NCBI RefSeq assembly: GCF_026409565.1
Contig: NZ_CP112881.1
Coordinates: 2,403,501-2,467,500, forward strand
DNA length: 64,000 bases
Reading direction: 5' to 3'
Source: Sneathiella aquimaris
GTDB taxonomy: Bacteria; Pseudomonadota; Alphaproteobacteria; Sneathiellales; Sneathiellaceae
Made by a program: the position numbers and the translations under genes. The notes under the pieces are model-generated. The model was not told where the DNA came from, ran no database searches, and saw only the letters and a program-made list of their open reading frames with translations. How positions within the stretch are numbered: the stretch's first letter is position 1; every line of letters begins with the position of its first letter. Positions 33,738-43,493 of this stretch are shown here, in pieces.

Positions 33738-36272
33738 CTAGGCAATCTTGAAGAAAGAAACCATTTCCCCAACCTGATCTGATTGCTCCTTCAACGATAG
33801 CGCCGCCGCTGAGCTTTCTTCGACCATCGCTGAATTTTGCTGTGTCATTTCGTCAATATAACCCAACGCGGTATTTGTTTCGGAAATGTCATTAGCTTGA
33901 TCATTATTGGCGATGGAAATCTGCTCAATTGTTGCCGCTGTCGCTTGAATAGACTGGGCCATATTATCCAGAAACTCACCGGTATATTTAACTTGCTCAA
34001 CGCCCTTTTCAATTTGATGGCCACTATTGGCAATCAGAGATTTTACATTGGAAGCTGCCTCGGCAGTCCGTTGAGCCAAAACACGTACCTCTGTGGCAAC
34101 GACCGAGAACCCGCGACCGGCATCACCTGCCCGCGCGGCTTCAACACTGGCGTTTAACGCAAGTAAATTGGTTTGAAACGCGATTTCATCAATAACGCCT
34201 ATAATCTGACTGATTTCTTCTGAGGAAGACAAAATTGCTTCCATCGCCTGAATGGCTTCCTGCGCAACCACCTGCCCTTTTTCAACTGACGTCCGTGACT
34301 GCTTTGCCTGCTCGTTCGCCTGAGCGGCATTTTGCGCATTCTTGTTCACCTGCTCTTGCAGACTGGCCATCGACGAGACAGTTTCTTCCAACATACTCGC
34401 CTGAGACTCTGTTCGTTTGGCAAGGTCACCGCTGCTTTGTGAAATATCACTCGCAACGGCATGGGCATTATGGGTTGATTGCTGAATTTCTTTTACAATT
34501 TCAAGAAGCTGCGCAGATGTTTTGTTGCTGTCTTCTTTAAGCGTTCCATACGTCCCTTTGTAATCGGCTGTAATTTCATGTGTAAGATCACCCTTGGCCA
34601 ACGCTGCAAAGGCTGTCGTCGCCTCTTTCATAATACTGCTCACCGTATCGTTTAACTGGTTCATTGCCTGGGCAAGCGATTTCATGAACCCTTCTTTTCC
34701 CTCAAGTGACAGTTTCTTGTTAAAGTCGCCTTCTACGACGGCATTGACCATGGCATCAATTTCGTGCTGAACAATCAGGGCCTCTGTCAGATCTTCCCAC
34801 TCAACTGTTGTGCCAAGCCGCATGTTCCCGTCTCCGATCACAGGGCTGAACGTTAAATCAAAAGTTTTCTGCCCCATCTCTGTCCGAACAGATTTAGGTA
34901 TGTTCAATTTATACTCATTTCCCTTACAGAAATCCTTAAGTGTACTTCCGTTAAGGTTCTCGACTTTGAAACCAGGAACATATTGTGCGACATCGACACT
35001 CGCCTTACCCAGCATCTTCAGCAACGACTGATTACAATAGATAATTTCATCCTGATCATTCGCGACCATAATATTAGCAGCGCAGGTATCCAACGCCTCT
35101 TTTATCCGCGCATTTGCTTCAGCTTCTTTAAGGCGGATTTCATTTTCCGCTTTTTCTTTCTCACGCCGCTTTTCGTCAAGCTCTTCCTGTTTTACTCTTT
35201 CTTCCTCCAGACGGCTCTTTTCAATTCCGTTTTCCTTGAAAATCTGAACGGCATTCGCCATCAAGCCAAGTTCATTGGTTAATTGTAGCCCCGGCACTTC
35301 AACCGAATAGTCATTATTCGCCAGTTGGCGCATTACATGAATGATATTCGCAATCTGACGGCTCAACCGATCGCCGATAAGAAACGCAACCGCCCCCGCC
35401 ATCAAGGCCGAAATGATCATGGTAATTACCATACCCACGACGGTTGTCGTCATGGACGTTGTCAGGTTCTCACCTGCAACCTTATCCTTTTGCTCACTCT
35501 GTGAAATCAGATCTGCTAGAATTGGCTCTGCGACAGCAAACAATGCGCTCATTTGCGTGCTATCCGGCTTCAATTGCAGAGTCAGATCCGCAAGTTGACG
35601 AAACGAAATATAATAGTCGTTCACCAAGCCGGACAACTTCACCTGTTCCGGATCTGGTAACGAGGATTGTTCAAGCAGTTGACTGAACTCAGTAACTCTG
35701 TCCGTCATCCGTTCCACATATTTGACATCTTCACGAAGAATAAAATCTTTTTCATGACGACGCATCATGAGCATGGTCAACATCAGGTTAGTGCTGTTAT
35801 ATTGTTTCAGTGCTTCCTCGACCGCATGAACCTTTTTGCGCAAGGTCCCCCGCAGACCTTCTTTTTCGGTTAAACCAATGTTCACCCAACTCTCTTTCAC
35901 TCTGGCAAATTGGGCTAAATAGCGTGTAAATGTATTTTCAACTGCTGAGACCTGATCCAGTTGTTCAAGGGATGACAAAGCCCCTTTTAATTGTTTCAGA
36001 TTGTCCAGAACCTTCATGCTGGTAGCAGCATGGTTGTCCGCATATTTCAACTTTAGTCGAATTAGGAAATCTTTTTCATTTCGCCGGGCATTAAGAAAAT
36101 AATATTTAATATTCGAAGTGATTTCCAAAGTATGTCTAGCCGCTTCTCGCTCTGCCAGCGCCTTGTCGACAACGTTCTGATTGATAAAAAAGATGCCGCC
36201 CGTTACGACAAATCCAATCAGGATGATCAGCAAGATAAGAATGATCTGAACACGGATTTTTAAGTTTTTCAT
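33738..36272 (-). CDS. Methyl-accepting chemotaxis protein with HBM sensor and PAS domain
   Basis: 844 residues from the ATG with AAGG upstream. Layout: membrane helix 1 (IILILLIILIGFVVTGGIFF), a periplasmic helical bimodular (HBM) domain with the two NEKDFLIR / HEKDFILR motifs of that family, membrane helix 2, HAMP (DRLSRQIANIIHVMRQLA), a coiled coil of alternating K and E, a PAS domain (IMVANDQDEIIYCNQSLLKMLG), further HAMP-like units and the signalling tip IDEIAFQTNLLALNASVEAA. The protein ends at SFFKIA without a CheR-binding pentapeptide. HBM receptors elsewhere sense organic acids such as malate or other TCA intermediates. No che genes are nearby, so it feeds a pathway encoded elsewhere. 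Confidence 0.92.
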   Translation of the reverse strand: MKNLKIRVQIILILLIILIGFVVTGGIFFINQNVVDKALAEREAARHTLEITSNIKYYFLNARRNEKDFLIRLKLKYADNHAATSMKVLDNLKQLKGALSSLEQLDQVSAVENTFTRYLAQFARVKESWVNIGLTEKEGLRGTLRKKVHAVEEALKQYNSTNLMLTMLMMRRHEKDFILREDVKYVERMTDRVTEFSQLLEQSSLPDPEQVKLSGLVNDYYISFRQLADLTLQLKPDSTQMSALFAVAEPILADLISQSEQKDKVAGENLTTSMTTTVVGMVITMIISALMAGAVAFLIGDRLSRQIANIIHVMRQLANNDYSVEVPGLQLTNELGLMANAVQIFKENGIEKSRLEEERVKQEELDEKRREKEKAENEIRLKEAEANARIKEALDTCAANIMVANDQDEIIYCNQSLLKMLGKASVDVAQYVPGFKVENLNGSTLKDFCKGNEYKLNIPKSVRTEMGQKTFDLTFSPVIGDGNMRLGTTVEWEDLTEALIVQHEIDAMVNAVVEGDFNKKLSLEGKEGFMKSLAQAMNQLNDTVSSIMKEATTAFAALAKGDLTHEITADYKGTYGTLKEDSNKTSAQLLEIVKEIQQSTHNAHAVASDISQSSGDLAKRTESQASMLEETVSSMASLQEQVNKNAQNAAQANEQAKQSRTSVEKGQVVAQEAIQAMEAILSSSEEISQIIGVIDEIAFQTNLLALNASVEAARAGDAGRGFSVVATEVRVLAQRTAEAASNVKSLIANSGHQIEKGVEQVKYTGEFLDNMAQSIQATAATIEQISIANNDQANDISETNTALGYIDEMTQQNSAMVEESSAAALSLKEQSDQVGEMVSFFKIA

Positions 36273-36786
36273 TTTCACGCCTTGTTGAAACAAAAACAGA
36301 AGTTGTTTTTACGGTTATGACAAAACTGTAGTTTAGTTTATTATTATATTGCGAAAATGTTAATAGAGTGCGAATATATTCAATATTATTAATCGCTATT
36401 GATGTTTATGGCATTCAAGGAGAGGAAGGGTGCACGACGCCCGCACACTCGCCCTGCAAGGGTAAAAATTAACACAAAACAATTATTTGATTATTGATCA
36501 TCGTTAAAATATTCATCCGCCGCGATAAAAAACGACGGAAATATTCGCGGGACTAAATAAGATCAATAAAACAAACCAGAAACTCCTGATTGATGAGAAA
36601 CATTGATTGGTAAAAAGCCGCCTGACCGGCATTCAACCAAATCAATCAACGGACGTAACGACCTGAACAGTCTTTTATTTTTCAATGTTACATTCAACGC
36701 TCATATCGAGTAGATTAACCGAATTAACAAATCACACTATAATAAGTGTAATTTCTATAAATCCAAAAACAGACAAGGCTTTCGCA
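36273..36786. other. Intergenic region of 514 bp without a gene
   Basis: AT-rich gap between divergent genes. It should hold promoters for the chemoreceptor and the IalB-family gene. A longer frame continues upstream of 36787 to 36685, but it lacks a binding site and would bury the signal peptide, so it is not taken as coding. Confidence 0.5.
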
Positions 36787-37305
36787 ATGCTGCCACCAAT
36801 ATCCGCCCTCATCATCCTTGTTAGTTTAAGCATCGCCTGGGCGACATCTGCATCAGCACAGTCAGGTAACGTCTGGAAAACAGTCTGCACGGACACCCAA
36901 AAGCCAGAAACCTGCAGGATCTCTCAGCAAATATTCTTAACTAAACAGTCAAAATCCGGAGAGAAGAAGGTTGCTGGTCGCGTTTTGGGCCTCAGTGTCC
37001 TTTATGCAACCGGTACAAAAACACAGAAGCGCGGTCCCTATTTAAGCATTTCAATGCCGCTTGGCGTTGACCTCAGACCCGGCGCGGTTCTAAAGATTGA
37101 CGATGGTCAAGATATCTCGGTGAAATATCTGCGCTGTACGAAAGCCGGCTGTGATGCCAGCTTGCCGTTAACATCAGCGGTCTTGCATTCGATGAAACAG
37201 GGAAATACGCTTTTTGTAGGCTTCAGAGCGTGGGGAGACAAAAAGGTAAGTGTGCTAAAAGCGTCTTTGAAAGGCTTCACTAAAGCTTTTCAAAAGATAC
37301 AATAA
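36787..37305 (+). CDS. IalB (invasion-associated locus B) family periplasmic protein
   Basis: 172 residues from the ATG that opens a normal signal peptide (ISALIILVSLSIAWATSASAQ). The mature part shows the IalB pattern: WKTVCTD, two pairs of cysteines (C in TVCTD and ETCRIS; C in LRCTKAGC), PLGVDLRPGA and a C-terminal GF. The family is widespread in Alphaproteobacteria and lies in the periplasm or outer membrane; its biochemical role is unclear even in Bartonella, where it was named. It is transcribed in the same direction as the autotransporter 157 bp downstream, but probably separately. Confidence 0.85.
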   Translation: MLPPISALIILVSLSIAWATSASAQSGNVWKTVCTDTQKPETCRISQQIFLTKQSKSGEKKVAGRVLGLSVLYATGTKTQKRGPYLSISMPLGVDLRPGAVLKIDDGQDISVKYLRCTKAGCDASLPLTSAVLHSMKQGNTLFVGFRAWGDKKVSVLKASLKGFTKAFQKIQ

Positions 37306-37462
37306 TACAAACTATAAGCGTGTTGCGCAAACAACACATGCTATTCCCTTATTTGCTGAAGCATCTGATTTACCTAAAAATTTTTAGAATACGTATGCAT
37401 AGTTCACATAACATAACATATCAAACCATAACAAAACTAAACAGAGTGGGAAATAATCTTAA

Positions 37463-40400
37463 ATGGTTAACAAAACACAGCGCCAGACATTAAAGAATGC
37501 TCTTCTCAGTGGCATGTCTATCATCGCGTTCACTGCGATGATAGGTATCGATCATGCTGGCGCCGCGGCGTTAACACCGACATCTGGTGCAAATACGGCA
37601 ACAGGCGCGGATACTATTGACGCGGCAGCTCAAGCAGGTGCTACAGATGCTGACTTGACCTTTGATCAATCCGGTGCCGGAGCGACAACCGTCAGTGTAA
37701 CTGTCACCGGTGCGGGCACAACAAATCTTCGTGCCATAAGTGTGGCCGGTGATGATGATGCTGGTGATACTGCTGATCTGGTCATTGGCGATGGTAACGC
37801 GAACACTGTTGTTATTCTGAATGGCGCCGTCACTGGTGACGCACAGAATAATACGGGCGGCGGCACGACCCACGATCTGGACATTACAATTGATGCTGCT
37901 GATGGTGCTGCTGCTGCGGGCAACAGCTCGCTCTCCATCTTCGGGAACACCGATGCTGCCACCGGCGTAACAATGCAGGGTGATGCAAACGGTACGGCCA
38001 CATTGACCATCGGCGATGGTACAAATGCCGCAAACTATGCGGGTACTATTGATATGAGTAACCTCGCAGGAACCGTTTCGGTCCTTAATGTTGCTGCTGC
38101 TTCTACTGTGTCAGGAGCGATCGACCTGTCGTCTGCAAATGGCGCAACCTCAACAACAATCAATCTAGGTGCTGGTTCTACTTTATCCGGGGCGATTTCA
38201 GACACGGCAGATGCCACACTCTTTACATTGAATGTCGATGGAAACGCAACTGCTAGCGCGGCAATTGACGCAGCGACAACAACGTCAGCAAATATTGAAA
38301 TTGATGACGGTGTTACTTTAACTGCAACCGGCACTGGCGCTATTACAGTTGATAGTATCGATCTTGATGGCGGCACATTACGGCTAGACGGCGCAAAAAC
38401 GATCACCGGTGCGATTGACGGTAACGATGCTGTCGAAGGAACATTGGATGTAAACGCTGCGACAACGCTTGTAAGTGCCGTAGGTGCAACAAACGCTCTC
38501 GCCTCCATTGATATCGCGGCAGTAACATTGACGGCACAAACCAACGTGAAAGCAACGGCGATCAACTTCTCCGGAGATGGCACCCTTCAGACAACAACAG
38601 GAACCCCTGTTATCGAAAGTGCCATTACATCGACAACGGACAATACCGGTACGCTGGACCTTGACGTTGCAACAACGATTACAGGAACTGTCGGTTCATC
38701 CACAGCAGCCCTTAAATCAATTGATGCAGCAGCAGGCTATTCAGTCTCTGGCGATGTTTATTCACGATTGATTTCTGGTGCAGGCGCAGCTGATTTCAAT
38801 GGCGATGTAACCGCTGCTACCAGTATTACGACAGGTGCAGGGGGCATGACTTTTGCGGGCGACGTTACCGCAGGGGCCATCAATATGGCAGGCGGCGCTC
38901 TCACCTTTGATGGCGGCACCACCGCTCAAACGATTACCGGTGCAATTGATGGGGCTTCAACTCTGACTGTTACCAATTCTGCCGGCGCTACCTTCGCCAG
39001 CGCTGTTGGTGACGCTGTACAACTGACTGAAGTTGCAATCGCAAGTGGGCAAAGTGCGACGTTCCAAAGTACAGTTGACGCGGCGACAGTAGATGTCGAC
39101 GGAACGATCCAGTTGGATGTTGACGGCAATACGGCAACAACTCTGGAAATACAAGACGGCTCAACGGTCACTTTGGGAGCGGGAGTTGCGGCAGGTGAAA
39201 CGGTCTTTACCGGCACATTGGCCCTGGACTCCGGGGACGACAACGACGCGGAAATTACCCTTGTCATGCCGGCTTCCTTCAACACCGGAACAATCACACT
39301 TGTTTCAGCAGGTGGTGCTGCGGGACTGACCGACGAGTTTTCTTTAACCGATACCGCCCTTGTTAGTTATTCGATCGGATCTACCGCCGGCGATATAAAT
39401 ATTACTGCTACGGGTAAATCGACAGCAACGACAGCGTCTGAACTGGGCGTCACCACTCAAGAGGCTCTCGCACTCAGTAGTGCAAGCACTGCGGTGGCAA
39501 CGGGCGATACTGAGGCTTCTACAGCGTTGAATACGGCATTAACAGGTGGTGGTGCTGGCGCCAAGCTGGCCGCAGAACAAGTTGGTGTGCAAGCTGACAC
39601 TCTTGGAGCTGGCAGCACCGTCGCAATCGCAACAGGCGGCAGAGCAATTGGTGTTGCGTCAAAACGCCTAGCGGCACTTCGGTCAGGCAAGCAGTATGCG
39701 TCAGCCGATCAAACAGGCTTCTCTTCAGGAGATACTGGTATGGCCAAAGCTGCCTGGATTAAGCCTTTCGGTAACTGGGCGGAACAGGATGCCCGGGATG
39801 GCGTTGCCGGCTTTACGGCCAGAACGTATGGCTTGGCAGTTGGTCTTGACACAGAACTAGCGCAAGGCTTCACATTAGGCGGATCATTTGCTTACGCGAA
39901 TTCAGACGTTGACGGTAAGGGAGCCGGTGATTCACAGGTGGATATCAACAGCTATCAGGTAACTGTGTATGGTGATTATACAACTGATGCTTTCTATATT
40001 GAGGGTATGCTTGGTTACGCCCATAATTCGAACGATGGTAAACGCAAGTTTACATTTGGCGGATTGGATCGGCAGGCTAATTCTGATTATAATTCAAGTC
40101 AGTATATGGCCAGTATCGGCGGCGGTGTTCCAGTTCAAATCAAAGGGAATGCATATATCACTTTTGAGGCAGGACTGGATTATACGCATGTGAATACAGA
40201 CAGTTATACTGAAACAGGCGCTGGAAACCTGAACCTTAATGTTGATAGTGATAACATCGACGCCTTGATTGCTTCATTGGGTGCGCGAGTACACACCAGA
40301 ATGAAACAGGGTGAAGGCGTTTTGATCCCTGAATTCAATGCAGGGGTTAGTTATGACCTCTCCGGAGATGAAGCTGTAGCAACAGCTACCTACACAGGTG

Positions 40401-40573
40401 GCGGCGCGGCATTCAAAACGACCGGTGCTGACGTTGAAGAATTGGCGGGTAACGTTGGATTTGGTATGACCTATGACACAGGTGCCTGGTCTGTTGGCGC
40501 TCGTTACGATGCTGAGTTCAAATCTGAGTATATCAGTCACTCTGCATTGGTCGAAGCACGCTTTAAATTCTAA
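37463..40573 (+). CDS. Autotransporter with repetitive passenger domain
   Basis: 1036 residues. A long signal peptide (about residues 1-34, ending ...IGIDHAGAAA) leads into a passenger of about 720 residues made of A, T, D, G and V in short strand repeats such as TVTGAGTTN, ITGAIDG, and TATTSAN, with no aromatic-rich parts; this is the composition of a right-handed beta-helix. Residues from about 770 to 1036 are a 12-strand autotransporter beta-domain (AAWIKPFGNWAEQD, GLAVGLD, closing VEARFKF with terminal F). It is exported by type Va secretion, and the TamA-TamB pair nearby may help insert its barrel. No protease or lipase motif is visible in the passenger; adhesion or a surface-layer role is likely. 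Confidence 0.88.
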   Translation: MVNKTQRQTLKNALLSGMSIIAFTAMIGIDHAGAAALTPTSGANTATGADTIDAAAQAGATDADLTFDQSGAGATTVSVTVTGAGTTNLRAISVAGDDDAGDTADLVIGDGNANTVVILNGAVTGDAQNNTGGGTTHDLDITIDAADGAAAAGNSSLSIFGNTDAATGVTMQGDANGTATLTIGDGTNAANYAGTIDMSNLAGTVSVLNVAAASTVSGAIDLSSANGATSTTINLGAGSTLSGAISDTADATLFTLNVDGNATASAAIDAATTTSANIEIDDGVTLTATGTGAITVDSIDLDGGTLRLDGAKTITGAIDGNDAVEGTLDVNAATTLVSAVGATNALASIDIAAVTLTAQTNVKATAINFSGDGTLQTTTGTPVIESAITSTTDNTGTLDLDVATTITGTVGSSTAALKSIDAAAGYSVSGDVYSRLISGAGAADFNGDVTAATSITTGAGGMTFAGDVTAGAINMAGGALTFDGGTTAQTITGAIDGASTLTVTNSAGATFASAVGDAVQLTEVAIASGQSATFQSTVDAATVDVDGTIQLDVDGNTATTLEIQDGSTVTLGAGVAAGETVFTGTLALDSGDDNDAEITLVMPASFNTGTITLVSAGGAAGLTDEFSLTDTALVSYSIGSTAGDINITATGKSTATTASELGVTTQEALALSSASTAVATGDTEASTALNTALTGGGAGAKLAAEQVGVQADTLGAGSTVAIATGGRAIGVASKRLAALRSGKQYASADQTGFSSGDTGMAKAAWIKPFGNWAEQDARDGVAGFTARTYGLAVGLDTELAQGFTLGGSFAYANSDVDGKGAGDSQVDINSYQVTVYGDYTTDAFYIEGMLGYAHNSNDGKRKFTFGGLDRQANSDYNSSQYMASIGGGVPVQIKGNAYITFEAGLDYTHVNTDSYTETGAGNLNLNVDSDNIDALIASLGARVHTRMKQGEGVLIPEFNAGVSYDLSGDEAVATATYTGGGAAFKTTGADVEELAGNVGFGMTYDTGAWSVGARYDAEFKSEYISHSALVEARFKF

Positions 40574-40599
40574 AAACCCCAATTTGGTTTTATAACAGC

Positions 40600-40634
40600 A
40601 AGCCCCGAAAGATTTGTTCTTTCGGGGCTTTTTT
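40600..40634 (+). terminator. Strong intrinsic terminator of the autotransporter gene
   Basis: A perfect 13-bp stem AAGCCCCGAAAGA / TCTTTCGGGGCTT with a five-base loop and a run of T behind it, 27 bases after the stop codon. Confidence 0.95.
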
Positions 40635-40756
40635 CATGTCAAATATATGATCCCATGATCAGGCCCGTTTCTTTTTCTTAAAGAAAATCAGGAATATGGT
40701 AAAATCCTGTCAGAGATTACAATGGCCCTGCGTTCCAAAGATCGCAAAATACAGGA

Positions 40757-41629
40757 ATGACAGTGTTTAAAATTGCACTCCGCGAAGCGCCCCACACCGC
40801 GCCCCTCCTTACAACAATAGCAACAATAGCGGCCCTGTTGTCCGGTTGTGCCCTTACAAGTGTTGAGGAACGACAGACAAACGCGACCAAACTTGCCGCA
40901 TCCGCCAATCTTCAGCCATTTTCAATCAAGACAAAGGTTTTTACCTTTTCTGGCCACGGCAAATACGCTGCGCGGGGTCAGGAACCGGTCGTATATATAG
41001 AAGGAGATGGATTTGCCTGGATAGATCGGTACACCATTTCGAAAAACCCGACGCCGATCAATCCCATTGCATTAAAACTTGCCCGCCTTGATCCTTCTCC
41101 CACTGTGATCTATCTCGCCCGCCCCTGCCAATATGTTGATCTAAGGTCTGAAATCAATTGCACCTCCAAATACTGGACAAGTCACCGGTTCGCACCAGAA
41201 ATCATCGATAGCTATGATCAGGCGCTCACACGCCTAAAAACAAATCTGAACGTCACTGGGTTTCGGTTGGTAGGATTTTCAGGGGGCGGCGCAATTGTTG
41301 CCCTTCTATCCGCCAGGCGAAATGACATCTCGTCGTTCAGAACAATTGCGGGGAACCTTGACCATGATACTTTAAACCGGGAAAAACGTGTCTCGAAACT
41401 CTCCGGCTCTTTAAATCCGAAAAACCATGCCGCACAAACCTCTCATATACCGCAGATCCATTTTGTAGGCGATCGTGATGCCATAATCCCGGAATGGGTC
41501 GCAAAATCTTATGCAGAGGCGGCTGGAAATCCCCGTTGTGTACGCTATCAGGTCATCCATGATGTTGACCATACAAACGGCTGGGAGCGTGTTTGGCGCA
41601 CCTTAAGCAGCCACCTCCCTGAATGTTAA
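40757..41629 (+). CDS. Lipoprotein alpha/beta hydrolase
   Basis: 290 residues. The N-terminus is a lipoprotein signal ending in LLSG-C31, so the enzyme is anchored in the envelope. An alpha/beta-hydrolase fold follows with nucleophile elbow GFSGG (Ser175), acid Asp241 in GDRDAIIP and His272 in DVDHTNGW, so the triad appears complete. The substrate is unknown; relatives are annotated only as lipoprotein or hypothetical hydrolases. Two further cysteines (C122-type in RPCQYV and EINCTS) may form a disulfide, which agrees with an extracytoplasmic site. It stands alone. Confidence 0.75.
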   Translation: MTVFKIALREAPHTAPLLTTIATIAALLSGCALTSVEERQTNATKLAASANLQPFSIKTKVFTFSGHGKYAARGQEPVVYIEGDGFAWIDRYTISKNPTPINPIALKLARLDPSPTVIYLARPCQYVDLRSEINCTSKYWTSHRFAPEIIDSYDQALTRLKTNLNVTGFRLVGFSGGGAIVALLSARRNDISSFRTIAGNLDHDTLNREKRVSKLSGSLNPKNHAAQTSHIPQIHFVGDRDAIIPEWVAKSYAEAAGNPRCVRYQVIHDVDHTNGWERVWRTLSSHLPEC

Positions 41630-41973
41630 AAACACAAACGAAGCGACAAGGAATACCGACCGCGATTTAGTGTTTCTTTTCTCAGCTCGTAAGTTCGACA
41701 AAATCAATGAGCCGGACCAAAAGGCTTGTTCTTTGCCCGTTCCCTACAACACCCCGGCGCCCGCTGACCTATGGCATAATGATAAGCACCAATTGTCATC
41801 CTCTTCTGGCAAACGGTCCTGAATATTGATAGGCTGTTTGTGTAGCGTCGCCAATCAAAGAAAAAGCCGTTGATCAGTCTCATAAACAAGACATATTCTC
41901 ACCTGGTGCTCTGTATCAAAAACAACCTTCAAGCCTAAACCATATTTTCTTCTGCAATCAGGCCTGCATACCA
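41630..41973. other. Intergenic region of 344 bp without a gene
   Basis: Lies between two genes on the same strand and should contain the promoter of the permease gene. A 61-codon minus-strand frame (41704-41889) has no ribosome-binding site or recognisable motif and was not accepted. Confidence 0.45.
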
Positions 41974-43200
41974 ATGAACAGCAATCCAAGAACACGGCCC
42001 CAACTGGTAAGGCGGCTAACGTTACCGCTCCTGATCCTTTACGGATTAGGCGTCACGGTTGGCGCGGGAATTTATGTTTTGGTTGGCACGACAGCGGAAC
42101 GGGCTGGCATATATGCTCCGATTTCCTTTATTTTGGCAGCAATTACAGTTGCGTTTACGGGCCTGGCCTATTCAGAACTTTCCAGCCGATATCCCGTCAG
42201 CGCAGGAGAGGCTGCATATGTTCAAAAAGGCTTCAACAGTAAAACGCTTTCCTTGATCATCGGGTTATTGGTGATTGCATCCGGTACGGTCTCTGCTTCT
42301 GCAATTTCAATCGGGGCAGCCGCCTATCTTGAAAACTTTATCCCCATTGCACCTTCAATTCTGACATTCATCGTGGTTATTTCAATTGGTCTGGTTGCGA
42401 TTTGGGGGATTTTGGAATCTGTTTTGCTTGCCGCTGTGCTGACGGTCATCGAACTCGCAGGCCTCGGCCTGGTGGTGATCTATGGGCTGTATGACGAGCC
42501 GACTATGCTCACGCGAATACCAGACCTTATCCCACCGTTTGATCCATCCGTTTGGGGCGGTATCTTATCCGCTTGCCTGCTGGCTTTCTTCGCATTTATC
42601 GGGTTTGAAGATATGGTCAATGTGGCTGAGGAAGTCAAAAACCCGAAAAAGACAATGCCCCGCGGGATCTTGCTGACCTTACTCTCTGCATCGGTTATAT
42701 ACTTTCTTGTGGTCTCGGTCGTCGTACTGACCGTCCCGTTGGATCAACTCAGCCAATCAGCAGCTCCCTTACAGCTTGTTTTCCACGATTCCGGCGAATT
42801 TATTTCCGTTCTATTCGGCGTGATCGCTATTTTCGCCACCCTGAACGGGATCCTGATCCAAATCATTATGGCATCACGGGTTATTTATGGATTGGCGACA
42901 CAAGAGAAGCTTCCGGCTTTTCTCGCGCAGGTGAATTCTATCACTCATACCCCATTGAAGGCGACAATCCTTGTCTGCGGCATTGTTTTACTGCTCACAT
43001 ATACTCTACCGATTGGTAAGTTGGCCGAGGCCACATCATCCATCGTCATCATCGTGTTTTGCCTCGTCAATGTAGCGCTGATCAAAATCAAAATTTCAGA
43101 GAAAACCAAACCAGTTGACCTCTATCAGGTCTCGATTTTGGTCCCTATTCTGGGCCTTTTTACCAGCCTATTTCTTCTACTCGCTCAATTCTGGTTATAA
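41974..43200 (+). CDS. APC-family amino acid permease
   Basis: 408 residues with about 11-12 membrane helices. The helix-1 motif GLGVTVGAGIYVLVG (unwound G-x-G-x-G segment that binds the amino group) and FAFIGFEDMVNVAEEVKNPKKTMP (helix 6 to loop) are signatures of the amino acid-polyamine-organocation superfamily. It is somewhat shorter than cationic amino acid transporters and resembles the YfnA/ethanolamine-like group. Substrate not predictable. No operon partner. Confidence 0.88.
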   Translation: MNSNPRTRPQLVRRLTLPLLILYGLGVTVGAGIYVLVGTTAERAGIYAPISFILAAITVAFTGLAYSELSSRYPVSAGEAAYVQKGFNSKTLSLIIGLLVIASGTVSASAISIGAAAYLENFIPIAPSILTFIVVISIGLVAIWGILESVLLAAVLTVIELAGLGLVVIYGLYDEPTMLTRIPDLIPPFDPSVWGGILSACLLAFFAFIGFEDMVNVAEEVKNPKKTMPRGILLTLLSASVIYFLVVSVVVLTVPLDQLSQSAAPLQLVFHDSGEFISVLFGVIAIFATLNGILIQIIMASRVIYGLATQEKLPAFLAQVNSITHTPLKATILVCGIVLLLTYTLPIGKLAEATSSIVIIVFCLVNVALIKIKISEKTKPVDLYQVSILVPILGLFTSLFLLLAQFWL

Positions 43201-43493
43201 AAATCCCGTCATTCAAACCCCTGATTTGAACATCCATCCTGTCACACCATCGCCCGCGCATGATTTTATTAAAAATTTTATGTCCTTCAACGCTTCGAAG
43301 GGATACCTTTCCTTTTCACTGAACTATCTGACAAAAAAGACGTTTTTCGGAATCTCATCGCTTCTTTTTTAATCCGTGGTTCGGGAAATCCCTGACATCC
43401 AAAATCAATACATAAAATTTTATTTTTGATTAACGTAAATGGAATAGTATGGAAGCTTCAGTCCTCTGATTTTCATTGTACAGGTACAAGTTG
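43201..43493. other. Intergenic region of 293 bp
   Basis: AT-rich upstream region of the TRAP-type lipoprotein gene. AGG at 43482-43484 with nine bases to ATG 43494 supports that start over the TTG at 43476. Nothing else is recognised. Confidence 0.4.

Noticed and set aside
41704-41889. Small minus-strand reading frame of 61 codons
   Set aside because: No ribosome-binding site, no recognisable motif, and no operon context.
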